From positions 186,001-250,000 of the forward strand of contig NZ_LHVO01000002.1 in NCBI RefSeq assembly GCF_001269925.1: a stretch of DNA of 64,000 bases, read 5' to 3'. The first letter of the stretch is position 1, and each line of letters begins with the position of its first letter. This DNA comes from Pseudomonas sp. MIACH (GTDB lineage Bacteria > Pseudomonadota > Gammaproteobacteria > Pseudomonadales > Pseudomonadaceae). Below, one piece after another: positions 55,542 to 64,000 of this stretch. Below the pieces are notes generated by a model. The model saw only the letters and a program-made list of their open reading frames with translations, ran no database searches and was not told where the DNA came from. Position numbers and translations under genes: made by a program.

Positions 55542-56432
55542 TCATCGAAACCCGTAGTCGGCCACAATCCCGACAAAAATCGCCAACCCGGCCCAGTGGT
55601 TGTGCAAAAACGCCTTGAAGCACTTCATCCGGTCCCTGTCGCGGGTGTACCAGAACTCCCAGGCAAAGCAGCCTGCCGCCGCCAGCAACCCCAGGTGGAA
55701 CCAACCCCCCAGCTCAAAGCGTGCGCCCGCCAGCAACAGGCACAGCAGCGCCAGGCCTTGCAGGGTGAGAATGATCACTCGGTCGGCATCGCCGAACAGA
55801 ATCGCAGTGGACTTGACGCCGATCTTCAAGTCGTCGTCGCGGTCGGTCATTGCGTAATAGGTGTCGTAGCCCACCGTCCACAGCAGGTTGGCTATATACA
55901 GCAGCCAGGCGGTGGCGGGCAGGTGGCCGGTTTCGGCGGTGAACGCCATCGGCATGCCCCAGGAAAACGCCGCGCCCAACACCACCTGCGGGTAATAGGT
56001 ATAGCGCTTCATGAACGGGTAGCTGACCGCCAGTGCCAGGCCGCCCAGCGATAGCCAGATGGTGGTGGCGTTGGTCAGCAGCACCAGCAGGAAGCTGATC
56101 AGCATCAGTGCCGCAAAGAACACCAGGGCCTCTTTGGAACTGATCTTGCCGCTGGCCAGCGGGCGTTGCGCGGTGCGCTTCACATGGCCGTCGACCTTGC
56201 GGTCCGCCCAGTCGTTGATGACGCAACCGGCAGCGCGAGTCAGCGTAACGCCAAGCACGAAAATCACGATGTTGGCCAGGGACGGCGAGCCCTTGCCGGC
56301 GATCCACAGCGCCCACAGCGTCGGCCACAGCAGCAAGTAGATGCCGATGGGCTTGTCCATGCGGGTCAACTGAATGAAATCCCAGGCCCTGGGGTTCAGG
56401 CGATTTAGGGATTTGAGCAGACGTTGATACAT
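55542..56432 (-). CDS. ubiA: 4-hydroxybenzoate octaprenyltransferase
   Basis: 296 residues, about eight membrane segments. Prenylates 4-hydroxybenzoate in ubiquinone synthesis. Both Asp-rich motifs are visible: [20 protein letters not shown] (about 68) and [21 protein letters not shown] (about 190). Its ATG overlaps the ubiC stop (TGATG). Confidence 0.96.
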   Translation of the reverse strand: MYQRLLKSLNRLNPRAWDFIQLTRMDKPIGIYLLLWPTLWALWIAGKGSPSLANIVIFVLGVTLTRAAGCVINDWADRKVDGHVKRTAQRPLASGKISSKEALVFFAALMLISFLLVLLTNATTIWLSLGGLALAVSYPFMKRYTYYPQVVLGAAFSWGMPMAFTAETGHLPATAWLLYIANLLWTVGYDTYYAMTDRDDDLKIGVKSTAILFGDADRVIILTLQGLALLCLLLAGARFELGGWFHLGLLAAAGCFAWEFWYTRDRDRMKCFKAFLHNHWAGLAIFVGIVADYGFR

Positions 56433-56995
56433 CAGCAGTTCTCCGGGTGGTCATGCAGCGCGCGCCAGAAGCTCGGCAGGAATATTTCTGCCACCAGCAC
56501 GCTCAGCGCCCCACGATCAAAGCGTGAGCGACGTGCCCACAGTCCATCGGACTGATCAGCGGCCGGCAGCCATTGCGCTGGGTAGTGGCACACCTCGATC
56601 GCCTGGCGATTGAAGGCGTGGTCGCAGAACAACAACTCGCCCAAGGAGCGGCTGCCCAGTTCATCCATGTGCAAACCGTCGCCCTGCAAGGCACTGCGCG
56701 CCGCCACGCTGCGGGCAAACACCCACGGCTGGCCATGCCCGCGCAAATACACCTCGCGCACCCAGCCGACCGTCGCCGGGGCGAGGTCCAGCGCCGCGCA
56801 TTCATCACCCCGCAGCGGTTGCCAGCCTTCGAACAGCGGCGTCACGCTGAAACCGTCGTTGGACAGCCGCGTCAGCCGGCGCGTCAGCGAGCCTTCGTCG
56901 AACAGCCAGTTGAGGGTCAAGGGCGCGGGCGCAGGGATCAGAAGGCTCTGGGTCAGCCATTGGCAAGCATCGGGAAGGGCGATTGAGTGCGGCAC
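56432..56995 (-). CDS. ubiC: Chorismate pyruvate-lyase
   Basis: 187 residues. Cleaves chorismate to 4-hydroxybenzoate and pyruvate, supplying UbiA. Recognisable segments: [49 protein letters not shown] and [17 protein letters not shown]. Translation is coupled to ubiA by a one-base overlap. Confidence 0.94.
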   Translation of the reverse strand: MPHSIALPDACQWLTQSLLIPAPAPLTLNWLFDEGSLTRRLTRLSNDGFSVTPLFEGWQPLRGDECAALDLAPATVGWVREVYLRGHGQPWVFARSVAARSALQGDGLHMDELGSRSLGELLFCDHAFNRQAIEVCHYPAQWLPAADQSDGLWARRSRFDRGALSVLVAEIFLPSFWRALHDHPENC

Positions 56996-57192
56996 GGTGA
57001 GTCAGTATTGGCAGCAAAAGAGGCGGCGAGCTTACCATGGCGTCCTGATCTTTTGCCGTGCTGCGCCGGCGCCTTGCGTCGATCGTGCTTGCATCTGCCG
57101 GCCCCGATCAGTACAAAACGCCCTGAGCCGCGCGGCAACGCTGGATCCATCGACCGCCGGCCAACCAGCCTGGACCCTGAGGAAGCAAGTAA

Positions 57193-57360
57193 ATGAAGAA
57201 GTGGCAATGTGTAGTCTGCGGCCTGATCTATGACGAAAAAGACGGCTGGCCGGATGATGGTATCGCTCCGGGCACCCTGTGGCAGGACGTACCCGAAGAC
57301 TGGCTGTGCCCGGACTGCGGCGTGGGCAAGATGGATTTCGAAATGATCGAAATCGCTTAA
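57193..57360 (+). CDS. rubA: Rubredoxin
   Basis: 55 residues, below the usual ORF cut-off but clear: [19 protein letters not shown]..., iron ligands Cys6, Cys9, Cys39, Cys42 (CVVCG and CPDCG) and the [11 protein letters not shown] motif. AGGAAGC precedes the ATG. Electron carrier to be reduced by the enzyme encoded 36 bases downstream. Possibly two adjacent rubredoxin genes exist in P. aeruginosa; only one is here. Confidence 0.96.
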   Translation: MKKWQCVVCGLIYDEKDGWPDDGIAPGTLWQDVPEDWLCPDCGVGKMDFEMIEIA

Positions 57361-57396
57361 TCCCAAATTTAAGAAACGTACTACAAGGAGAAAGGA

Positions 57397-58545
57397 ATGA
57401 ACGCACCTGTCGTGATCATCGGCACAGGATTGGCCGGTTACAACGTGGCCCGGGAGTTTCGCAAGCTCGACAGCGAGACCCCATTGCTGCTGATCACCGC
57501 GGATGACGGGCGCTCCTACTCCAAGCCCATGCTCTCCACCGGCTTTGGCAAGAACAAGGAAGCCGATGGCCTGAGCATGGCGGAACCCGGCGCCATGGCT
57601 GAGCAACTCAAGGCCGAAGTGCGCACCCACACCCGTGTCAGCGGCATCGACCCCGGCCACAAGCGCCTGTGGATCGGTGAAGAAGCGGTGGCCTATCGCG
57701 ACCTGGTCCTGGCCTGGGGCGCAGAAACCGTGCGTGTACCAGTCGAAGGCGACGCCGCTGAGCTGGTTTTCCCGATCAACGACCTCGAAGATTACGCCCG
57801 CTTTCGCGCCGCCGCTGCCGGCAAGCGGCGCGTGCTGCTGCTCGGCGCCGGCCTGATCGGCTGCGAATTTGCCAACGACCTGATCCTCGGTGGCTATGAG
57901 ATCGACCTGGTGGCGCCGTGCGAGCAAGTCATGCCGACCCTGCTGCACCCAGCAGCGGCCGCAGCGGTACAGGCCGGCCTGGAAGGACTGGGGGCGCGTT
58001 TCCACCTGGGCCCGGTGCTCAACCGCCTGCAACGCACCGCTGACGGCCTGGAAGCACACCTGTCGGACGGTGAAGTGGTCCACTGCGACCTGGTGGTCTC
58101 GGCCATCGGTCTGCGCCCGCGCGTCGACCTGGCCGCCGCCGCTGGCCTGCAGATCAATCGCGGGATCATGGTGGACCGTCACCTCAAGACCTCCCACGCC
58201 AATATCTACGCCCTGGGCGACTGCGCCGAAGTCGACGGTTTGAACCTGCTCTACGTCATGCCCCTGATGACCTGCGCACGCGCCCTGGCCCAGACCCTGG
58301 CCGGTAACGCCACCGCCGTCAGCTACGGCCCGATGCCGGTCACCGTGAAAACACCGGTCTGCCCGTTGGTGGTCTCGCCGCCGCCACGGGGCACCGAAGG
58401 TGTGTGGAGCGTCGAAGGGCAGGGCGCCGACATCAAGGCCCTGTGCCGCGACGCCAGCGGCCGCCTGCTGGGTTATGCGCTGACCGGCAGCGCCGTGATG
58501 GAAAAACTCGCCCTCAACAAAGAACTTCCACCGTTGCTGGCGTAA
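57397..58545 (+). CDS. Rubredoxin-NAD(+) reductase
   Basis: 382 residues, FAD enzyme. FAD motif GTGLAGYN (about 8-15), NAD motif [15 protein letters not shown] (about 149) and the C-terminal FAD-site [11 protein letters not shown] (about 269) are visible. GGAGAAAGG lies before the ATG. Passes electrons from NADH to rubredoxin, classically for alkane hydroxylase, though no alkB is in the window. Confidence 0.93.
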   Translation: MNAPVVIIGTGLAGYNVAREFRKLDSETPLLLITADDGRSYSKPMLSTGFGKNKEADGLSMAEPGAMAEQLKAEVRTHTRVSGIDPGHKRLWIGEEAVAYRDLVLAWGAETVRVPVEGDAAELVFPINDLEDYARFRAAAAGKRRVLLLGAGLIGCEFANDLILGGYEIDLVAPCEQVMPTLLHPAAAAAVQAGLEGLGARFHLGPVLNRLQRTADGLEAHLSDGEVVHCDLVVSAIGLRPRVDLAAAAGLQINRGIMVDRHLKTSHANIYALGDCAEVDGLNLLYVMPLMTCARALAQTLAGNATAVSYGPMPVTVKTPVCPLVVSPPPRGTEGVWSVEGQGADIKALCRDASGRLLGYALTGSAVMEKLALNKELPPLLA

Positions 58546-58736
58546 ATACCGGTCGTTCTGTCGGAATAAGCACGTTTTTCCCCCGAGAAAGGTCGCCGCG
58601 AGACTGGCGGAGCGTGCGAGGGCATGCCATCCTCACTCCCGTCTGCCGCAGAGTAGAGCCTGCGGCGCCTTGGCCGCTGTTCCGTTAGAGAGCAGCACGG
58701 ACATAACAACAAAAAACCGTCAAAGAGGCTTCACAT

Positions 58737-59012
58737 ATGCGTAAACCAGAACTCGCAGCCGCCATCGCTGAAAAAGCGGATCTCACCAAAGAACAGGCCA
58801 ACCGCGTCCTCAACGCCGTTCTCGAAGAAATCACCGGCGCCCTGCACCGCAAGGACAGCGTCACCCTGGTGGGTTTCGGCACCTTCCTGCAACGCCACCG
58901 TGGCGCCCGCACCGGCAAAAACCCGCAAACCGGTGAGCCTGTGAAAATCAAGGCGAGCAACACCGTTGCGTTCAAGCCGGGCAAGTCGCTCAAAGACAGC
59001 GTCAACCCGTAA
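58737..59012 (+). CDS. HU-family DNA-binding protein
   Basis: 91 residues: MRKPELAAAIAEKADLTKEQAN, VGFGTFLQRHRGARTGKNPQTGEPVKIKASNTVAFKPGKSLKDSVN. The DNA-binding arm GRNPxTG variant reads GKNPQTG. AAAGAGG lies upstream. HU/IHF-like nucleoid protein, corresponding in position to PA5348. Confidence 0.95.
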   Translation: MRKPELAAAIAEKADLTKEQANRVLNAVLEEITGALHRKDSVTLVGFGTFLQRHRGARTGKNPQTGEPVKIKASNTVAFKPGKSLKDSVNP

Positions 59013-59052
59013 TGGCAGTACCGTCTCGAAGGGAGGCGGGGCGGTAAGAAGA

Positions 59053-59087
59053 ATGGGCACGCCGACTGGGTTGGGTGCCCATTTTTT
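59053..59087 (+). terminator. Rho-independent terminator of the HU gene
   Basis: ATGGGCAC (59053-59060) pairs with GTGCCCAT (59075-59082) and is followed by six T. Confidence 0.9.
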
Positions 59088-59111
59088 GTGAAATTGCACA
59101 ATCATTAGAGT

Positions 59112-59519
59112 TTAGGCTGTCCACCCGTTCTCGACACACCACTGCTGTACATCCGCGATCAGTTCTGCTGAAACCGGCTGAAGATTAGGCAGCTTTTTCT
59201 CGTACTTTTTAATGCTCTCGACAAAAAATTTAATAAATGCCGCACCGATTAATTTGCGCTGAGCGGATTTATCTTTTTTATGCGGGACGAAATCTTCCTC
59301 GTCCATGGAGATATCCAGACCGAACATTTTGTCTTTTGCGTAGTAGCGGCAAAATGTTTTCCGGTCCAGCCCCTTGGGCAGGCACCGCATGCAGACTGCT
59401 AGCTCCCAGTCGAGGGCAGAATACTTTTTTTCAAAAATCTCACTCAAGCCATTTAGTTCGTCAGTGATTTCAAAGACCTTTGTCCAACTGGGAGAGTCCG
59501 ACGTTGTATCGACTCGCAT
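59112..59519 (-). CDS. Probable immunity protein of the RHS toxin
   Basis: 135 residues without signal or membrane segments, acidic-to-neutral, rich in lysine and glutamate (KKYEKKLPNLQPVSAELIADVQQWCVENGWTA at the end). No family recognised. It begins 15 bases after the RHS stop in the same direction, the standard place for a cognate immunity gene. Base composition is low: 44 of 100 bases G/C at 59401-59500, like the toxin tail. Assignment is from position. Confidence 0.6.
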   Translation of the reverse strand: MRVDTTSDSPSWTKVFEITDELNGLSEIFEKKYSALDWELAVCMRCLPKGLDRKTFCRYYAKDKMFGLDISMDEEDFVPHKKDKSAQRKLIGAAFIKFFVESIKKYEKKLPNLQPVSAELIADVQQWCVENGWTA

Positions 59520-59534
59520 AAAGTAATCCTCATG

Positions 59535-59834
59535 TCAGTGCCTGCATTTGTTACCTGGTGGCAGTTTTCCACGGCGTTTGAAATATTTTCCGATTTTTAA
59601 TCTTTCCCATATCTGCATGTTGCCCTTCGTTGGGGCGGCCATAACACGTTTGTAAGCAAGATTATTAGCTTTCAGCCATTTCTGTGTGTATCGCCTATTC
59701 GGATTGACCGTTTCACCGACTTTCCAAACTTCACCCTTTTTCAAAAAAACTTTACCAACGGGCTTTTTATGCCCCCATGCCATCTCATCATAAAGGCCAT
59801 CTTTCTTCGCTATCAGGTAGTAAAGTTCGGGGGT
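59535..59834 (-). other. Variable C-terminal toxin module of the RHS protein
   Basis: DNA after the DPWGL motif. 43 of 100 bases are G/C at 59531-59630, well below the RHS shell. Residues fitting a GIY-YIG fold: YYLI (strand 1), VWKVGET (strand 2), R-R-Y (catalytic Arg), E in IWERLK (metal Glu) and N in PPGNK. Confidence 0.6.
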
Positions 59835-62800
59835 CAATCCCCATGGATCAATCCAGGATATTGGGTTGGGGCTGTACTGATAAAAATTTACGCCCCCCAA
59901 CAACCCAATCGGATCCGGCGTAGTAAACCGCCCCACATCCGGATCATAAAACCGGAACGTGTTGTAGTGCAGCCCAATCTCCCGATCCAGATACTGCCCC
60001 TGAAACCGCAGATTCTGCTCTTCAATGTAATAAGGCTCGCGCACCTCCTCCAGCGTGTTGCCCCACACCCGATACTTCGCCTGCCAAACCGTGTGCCCAT
60101 CCGCTTCGGTGAGTTGCTCCGGCAAGCCGTTCAGGTCGTTGTGGTAGTAGCGGAATTTTTGCAGAGGCCCGTTGCCGTCGATGCGGGCCAGGGGTTCGTA
60201 GCCTTCGTTTTCGTAGACGTACAGGCTGGTTTGGCTGTGGCGGTGTTCTTGTAACAACCGCAGGCCATCCCACACAAAACGCGTTTCCCCCAGCGGATAC
60301 ACGTCACCGCCGTGCTCGGTTTTCCCGATGCGTCGGCCCAGCGGGTCGTAGGTCATCCTGACCACGCTGCCGTTTTCATTGCGTACTTCGATCAGCCGGC
60401 TTTCGGCGTCGTAGGCAAAGCGCTGTACGCCGCGCTTGGCACTGCGTTTCTCGATCATCCGTCCAAACGCGTCATAGCGATAACGCTTGTCCTGATAGGT
60501 CAGCAGCTTGTTATGCACCACCAACCCGGCACCGGTCTGTGGGCCGTCGAGCAGGTTGGCGGCGGCGTCGTAGGCGAAGGTTTCGCGCTGGCCGTGCAGG
60601 TTGTCCTGGCTGGCGATGATGCGGCCGGTGGCGTCGTAGTGCAGCAGTTGGCGGTGTTGCGCGGCGGGTTGCTGGTCGAGTTTGCCGATCAGATTGTCGG
60701 CGGGGTCGTATTCAAACTGCTTTTGCGTCGCTGCCGGCATCAGCGAGGGCTGGCTCGCGTGGCGGCGTTGACGTGAGCGCAGTCGGCCGCTGCGGTCGTA
60801 TTCGCTGCGGGTGCTGAGTTGGCCTTGGGTACGCAGCACTTCGCGGTGCAGGCGGTCACGTTCGAAGTCGCTGATCACCTGGCCGTCGAGGTTGATCTGG
60901 TGCAGGTGGCCGCTGCCGTAGTACAGGCGGTTGAGCCAGCGGCCGTCGGGCAATTGGGTCTGGATCAGGTTGCCCAACTCGTCGTAGTGGTGTTGCAGGC
61001 TGCCGGTTGCACTGTGTTCGGCGAGCAACTGGCCGAGGGCGTCGTAGGCGAAGCCCAGGGCCTGGGTATTGCCTTGCAGGTCGGTAAACGTCACCGCCGT
61101 AAGCTGGTCCACGGCGTCGTAACTGTAGTCGGTGCGGCCATCGTCGGTGGTCTTGGCGATCAGGCGTCCAACTGCGTCGCGCTCCAGTCGATGCACGATG
61201 GGCGCGGGCGGTGTCTCGGGGACGACGGCCAGACCACTGCCATATGGGGCTGGAACAGCGGTCACCGCAATCACATTGTCCAGCGGATCGTAGCGGTAGC
61301 ACTTGGCGCTGCCGTCAAGGTCTTGCTGCTCAGCCAGGCGGTCCCCGGCATCCCAGGCAAACCGATAACGCTCACCGTTTTCGTTGATCAGCGCTTGCAG
61401 GCGCCCGTAGCTGTCATAGCCGAACTGTACCTGCCGCCCATGGGCGTCGGTACGTTGGCGTACCTGGCCGCGACGGTTGTGCTGGTACAGCGTGGTGTGC
61501 CCGGCCGGGTCGGTGTAACCCACCAGTTGGCCGCTGACATCGCGCTGGTACTGCTCGGTTCGACCGTCCGGTAGTTGGCTTTTGAGCAAATGTCCCTGAG
61601 CGTCATAGCTGAACTGAGTACGTTCGCCCAGCGCATCGGTAATGACCTGCAAATAACCGCGCTCGTCATAACTGAAACGCGTCGGGTAACCCGAGCAATC
61701 AATATGCTCAACCAACTGCCCGAACGGGTTCCAGCGCAGCTTCTTGCTTTTGCCGGTGGCGTCGATGATCTCCACGACCTGGCCGTGATCGTCATAGCGG
61801 TAGCGGGTGACGTAGCCCAGCGGATCGGTTTCGGCGATGCAGTTGCCGCGCTGATCGTAGCGATACGCCCAGCTATTGTCGGCGGCGTCGGTCTCTACCA
61901 GCGGCAGTGCCCAGTGCTCAAGCCACAAGGTCGAGTCGCTGCGGCCCAGCGGGTCGGTCTCGCCGATCAGGTTGCCGGCGTCGTCGTAGCTGTATGCAAA
62001 GCGCCCGCCCAGCGGGTCGGTGGCGCTGAGCAATTGGCGCTCGTCGTTCCACTCGAACAGCCAGGTTTGCCCGAGGTTATCGCAGTAGCGAACGATCTGG
62101 TGCTGGGTGTTCCAGTGGCGGGTACTGACGCGTTGCAAGCCGTCGGTAATGCGTGTGAGCCCTGCCTTCAAGTCATAGTCGAACTGGTACGCGTCGCCTT
62201 CGTCGGTCCAGTGCCGGACCACGCGCCATTCGGCGTCCTCAACCAAGGCCCATTCGTAGAAGCAGCGCAGACCGGTCGGCAACTGGTGCTCGACCATGCG
62301 CCGGCCGGCATCGTAGCTGAAGCGCCGCTGCACCTGGCCGGTGGCATCGCGTACTTCAGCCAGATTACCGGCGGCATCATAGCCATAGCTGACCAGTACT
62401 TCGCGGCGTTGATCGGGGTAAAGACGTTCGAGCCGCATCACGTGGCCTTGATCGCGGATCAACTCCACTTGCACCAAGTCGAACGTATCGCGCAGCCGGA
62501 TCAGCCGCCCGGCTTCGTCGTAATCAACATGGATGCGGTTGTCGTTGCGGTCGCCGAGCTGGCTGAGGCGCAGCAACGCCGGGTTGGCGGAAGGCTCAAA
62601 TAAGCGATACAGACCGTCATCGCTTTCAATCAGCAACTGCCCGTTGAGGTGTCGTCGCACTGCCAGCCCTTCACCGGCGCTGAACACCGCGCCGCCCAGG
62701 GGAATACTGCCCATGTCGATAGGCCGGCCCTGTTCATCGGTGTAGACCAGCGTTTCGCCCCCCTCGGGATGGGGACGAATTTCGACGCACACCTCATACG

Positions 62801-63842
62801 GCACGCTCCAACCCGCACCGAACAAACCGCCCGTACGTTCGTCACGGCTGTTGTAGAAACGCTGCCAATCAATCGGCAGGATGCCAGGCAGTACGAAATC
62901 CAGCTCATCATCGCCGCCCAGCACCTTGGCGCCGGTGGCCGCATGCACCGGGTTCGACGAGCCCATCGCCGCGTTGGCCATGGCCCCCATCGCACTGCTC
63001 ACGGCCATCGAGGTCGCGCCGCCGATCAGCATGCACGGCAGCTTGCTGAAGAACTTGCCCTTGCCACCCTTGAGCATCAACAACGCCGTCACCGCCAGCC
63101 CCACACCCGGGGTCTTGCCGCTGCGAATCTCGCGCACCACCACCGAGCCGCCGCCGATGGTCACGTTGGATGAAATCAACCCGGACGACACCACGGTCGC
63201 ATCACACGTGCTGCGATCACCGCTGCGCACCGCCGGCTGGCCGTTGATCGTGACCTTGTCCGAGCCCTCGGCAAGGAACTGCGGCGGCATCGGTGGGTGC
63301 TTCATGCACACCACCAGGTCCAGCGGCTTGGGCACGGCGCCGGGAGCGGGGGTTGCAACTGTAGGGCGCCACATCTGCGAGAAGAAACTTTCGGCCATGT
63401 CCAGGTAGCTGGCTTCTGGCTCAGGCTCGGGTTCTTCCAGCTCGGTGCCGGCCGGCGCGACGTGGGAGCTGATCGCCCCGGCGGCACGGGCGGCGGGGAT
63501 GTTGTTGGTGAGGGTGTCGGTGGAGCCCGTGAGAATGTTCGCCTGCACCGTGGGCGGGAACAGCGCATTGCTGAAACTATCGCATAAATTCGTCAGACCT
63601 TTGTCTGCCCCGGTCTTGCTCATGGCCAGACCGACAATCGTGCCCACCACCGCGCCCAGCAGGAAGCAACCCAGCCCGCCAGTGGCGACGGTAATCCCGG
63701 TGGCGGCAACCACCGCCGCAGTCGCCACCGCCGTGATTGCGATGTTGGCCGCCACCTCCAGCACACCGCCGAGTATGTCGGCCATCATCGAGGTGTGGGA
63801 GAGCGCATCGCCCATCCGGGCGGCCCATAACGCGTCAGACAT
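59535..63842 (-). CDS. PAAR-RHS polymorphic toxin (type VI secretion effector)
   Basis: 1435 residues. Order: N-terminal hydrophobic segments (about 30-75, VAANIAITAVATAAVVAATG), PAAR domain (about 175-255, VCMKHPPMPPQFLAEGSDKVTINGQPAVRSGD), RHS/YD-repeat shell (about 320-1330), the RHS core end motif DPIGLLGGVNFYQYSPNP...DPWGL, and a unique C-terminal tail of 99 residues (1337-1435; DNA 59535-59834). The tail (YYLIAKKDGLYDEMAW, EVWKVGETVNPNRRYTQ, IWERLKIGKYF, PPGNK) resembles GIY-YIG/URI-type nuclease toxins. Tail base composition is clearly lower in GC. Upstream gene encodes an Eag-type chaperone. Confidence 0.92.
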   Translation of the reverse strand: MSDALWAARMGDALSHTSMMADILGGVLEVAANIAITAVATAAVVAATGITVATGGLGCFLLGAVVGTIVGLAMSKTGADKGLTNLCDSFSNALFPPTVQANILTGSTDTLTNNIPAARAAGAISSHVAPAGTELEEPEPEPEASYLDMAESFFSQMWRPTVATPAPGAVPKPLDLVVCMKHPPMPPQFLAEGSDKVTINGQPAVRSGDRSTCDATVVSSGLISSNVTIGGGSVVVREIRSGKTPGVGLAVTALLMLKGGKGKFFSKLPCMLIGGATSMAVSSAMGAMANAAMGSSNPVHAATGAKVLGGDDELDFVLPGILPIDWQRFYNSRDERTGGLFGAGWSVPYEVCVEIRPHPEGGETLVYTDEQGRPIDMGSIPLGGAVFSAGEGLAVRRHLNGQLLIESDDGLYRLFEPSANPALLRLSQLGDRNDNRIHVDYDEAGRLIRLRDTFDLVQVELIRDQGHVMRLERLYPDQRREVLVSYGYDAAGNLAEVRDATGQVQRRFSYDAGRRMVEHQLPTGLRCFYEWALVEDAEWRVVRHWTDEGDAYQFDYDLKAGLTRITDGLQRVSTRHWNTQHQIVRYCDNLGQTWLFEWNDERQLLSATDPLGGRFAYSYDDAGNLIGETDPLGRSDSTLWLEHWALPLVETDAADNSWAYRYDQRGNCIAETDPLGYVTRYRYDDHGQVVEIIDATGKSKKLRWNPFGQLVEHIDCSGYPTRFSYDERGYLQVITDALGERTQFSYDAQGHLLKSQLPDGRTEQYQRDVSGQLVGYTDPAGHTTLYQHNRRGQVRQRTDAHGRQVQFGYDSYGRLQALINENGERYRFAWDAGDRLAEQQDLDGSAKCYRYDPLDNVIAVTAVPAPYGSGLAVVPETPPAPIVHRLERDAVGRLIAKTTDDGRTDYSYDAVDQLTAVTFTDLQGNTQALGFAYDALGQLLAEHSATGSLQHHYDELGNLIQTQLPDGRWLNRLYYGSGHLHQINLDGQVISDFERDRLHREVLRTQGQLSTRSEYDRSGRLRSRQRRHASQPSLMPAATQKQFEYDPADNLIGKLDQQPAAQHRQLLHYDATGRIIASQDNLHGQRETFAYDAAANLLDGPQTGAGLVVHNKLLTYQDKRYRYDAFGRMIEKRSAKRGVQRFAYDAESRLIEVRNENGSVVRMTYDPLGRRIGKTEHGGDVYPLGETRFVWDGLRLLQEHRHSQTSLYVYENEGYEPLARIDGNGPLQKFRYYHNDLNGLPEQLTEADGHTVWQAKYRVWGNTLEEVREPYYIEEQNLRFQGQYLDREIGLHYNTFRFYDPDVGRFTTPDPIGLLGGVNFYQYSPNPISWIDPWGLTPELYYLIAKKDGLYDEMAWGHKKPVGKVFLKKGEVWKVGETVNPNRRYTQKWLKANNLAYKRVMAAPTKGNMQIWERLKIGKYFKRRGKLPPGNKCRH

Positions 63843-63854
63843 GCAGGCAACTCA

Positions 63855-64000
63855 TCAGGAAATAGCGTCAAACGACAGCGAGTTTTTAATCAGCGCCCAA
63901 TGCGCTGCCTCGGCATCCCCAAGCTTCTCTGCCTTCACATAACTCAAGGCGAGCATCTTGCGTGTGCCCGGTATCACCAAGGCCAACTGGTACTGGAACA
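63855..64000 (-). CDS. DcrB/DUF1795 Eag-type chaperone, C-terminal end only
   Basis: The last 47 codons before the window edge, read on the minus strand, give FQYQLALVIPGTRKMLALSY and continue to ...LIKNSLSFDAIS. The frame is open to base 64000. This fits the C-terminus of DUF1795 (EagR/EagT6) proteins, which bind the N-terminal membrane segments of RHS effectors. The RHS ATG follows 12 bases after the stop, so the two are one operon. Family assignment from short sequence plus context. Confidence 0.7.
   Translation of the reverse strand, partial: FQYQLALVIPGTRKMLALSYVKAEKLGDAEAAHWALIKNSLSFDAIS

Overview
The window looks like chromosomal DNA of a Pseudomonas of the P. fluorescens group. Coding is dense and GC-rich. 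There is a two-subunit pyruvate carboxylase with a LysR gene beside it, a pstSCAB-phoU / phoBR cluster with unusually large PstC and PstA proteins, ubiC-ubiA, rubredoxin and its reductase, and several REP-type palindromes beginning with TGTGGGAGGGGG. From memory, much of the order (uvrD ... RpiR, LysR, pycAB ... aspA, LysR, purEK ... thioesterase, MFS, pst-phoU ... phoRB, ubiAC, rubredoxin, HU) matches the P. aeruginosa PAO1 PA5443-to-PA5348 backbone; this was not checked by alignment.

Layout. 1-9.3 kb: end of a cation/proton antiporter, a SMI1-type protein, a Tim44-domain membrane protein, uvrD, a PAS-GGDEF-EAL protein, an RpiR/HexR-type regulator with a HexR-like operator, and a small PA3496-like protein. 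9.3-13.7 kb: pycR divergent from pycAB. 13.7-33.5 kb is an accessory stretch. It holds an autotransporter split into two genes in reversed order, an amino-acid ABC binding protein and permease facing a homocysteine methyltransferase, a paiB-GNAT-GNAT operon facing a MocR regulator whose linker is built from DnaA-box-like repeats, a 1541-residue putative toxin, a polyamine-binding protein with an acetylpolyamine amidohydrolase, an AraC regulator, a fragment of a second toxin gene beside a 44-bp perfect inverted repeat, an asparaginase and an AGCS symporter. 33.8-42.3 kb: aspA with a divergent LysR gene, purEK behind a terminator-containing leader, GlsB, a DUF3299 protein, a mutarotase, a thioesterase and an MFS transporter. 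42.5-55.1 kb: the phosphate module, with three Pho boxes (before pstS, pstC and phoB), interrupted by a response regulator, an M23 peptidase and a CorC-type protein. 55.1-59.1 kb: a small secreted protein, ubiA-ubiC, rubredoxin, its reductase and HU. 59.1-64 kb: a type VI secretion-type PAAR-RHS effector with a low-GC C-terminal toxin tail, a probable immunity gene after it and the end of an Eag-type chaperone gene before it.

How the genes work together. Pyruvate carboxylase feeds oxaloacetate under local LysR and possibly RpiR control. AnsA, AspA and the symporter form an asparagine/aspartate catabolism group. PhoBR controls high-affinity phosphate uptake, and PhoU and the Pst transporter signal back to PhoR. 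The most unusual items are the in-frame DnaA-box array in the MocR gene, the split autotransporter, the propeller-like insert in PstC, the decayed toxin C-terminus and the purE leader.
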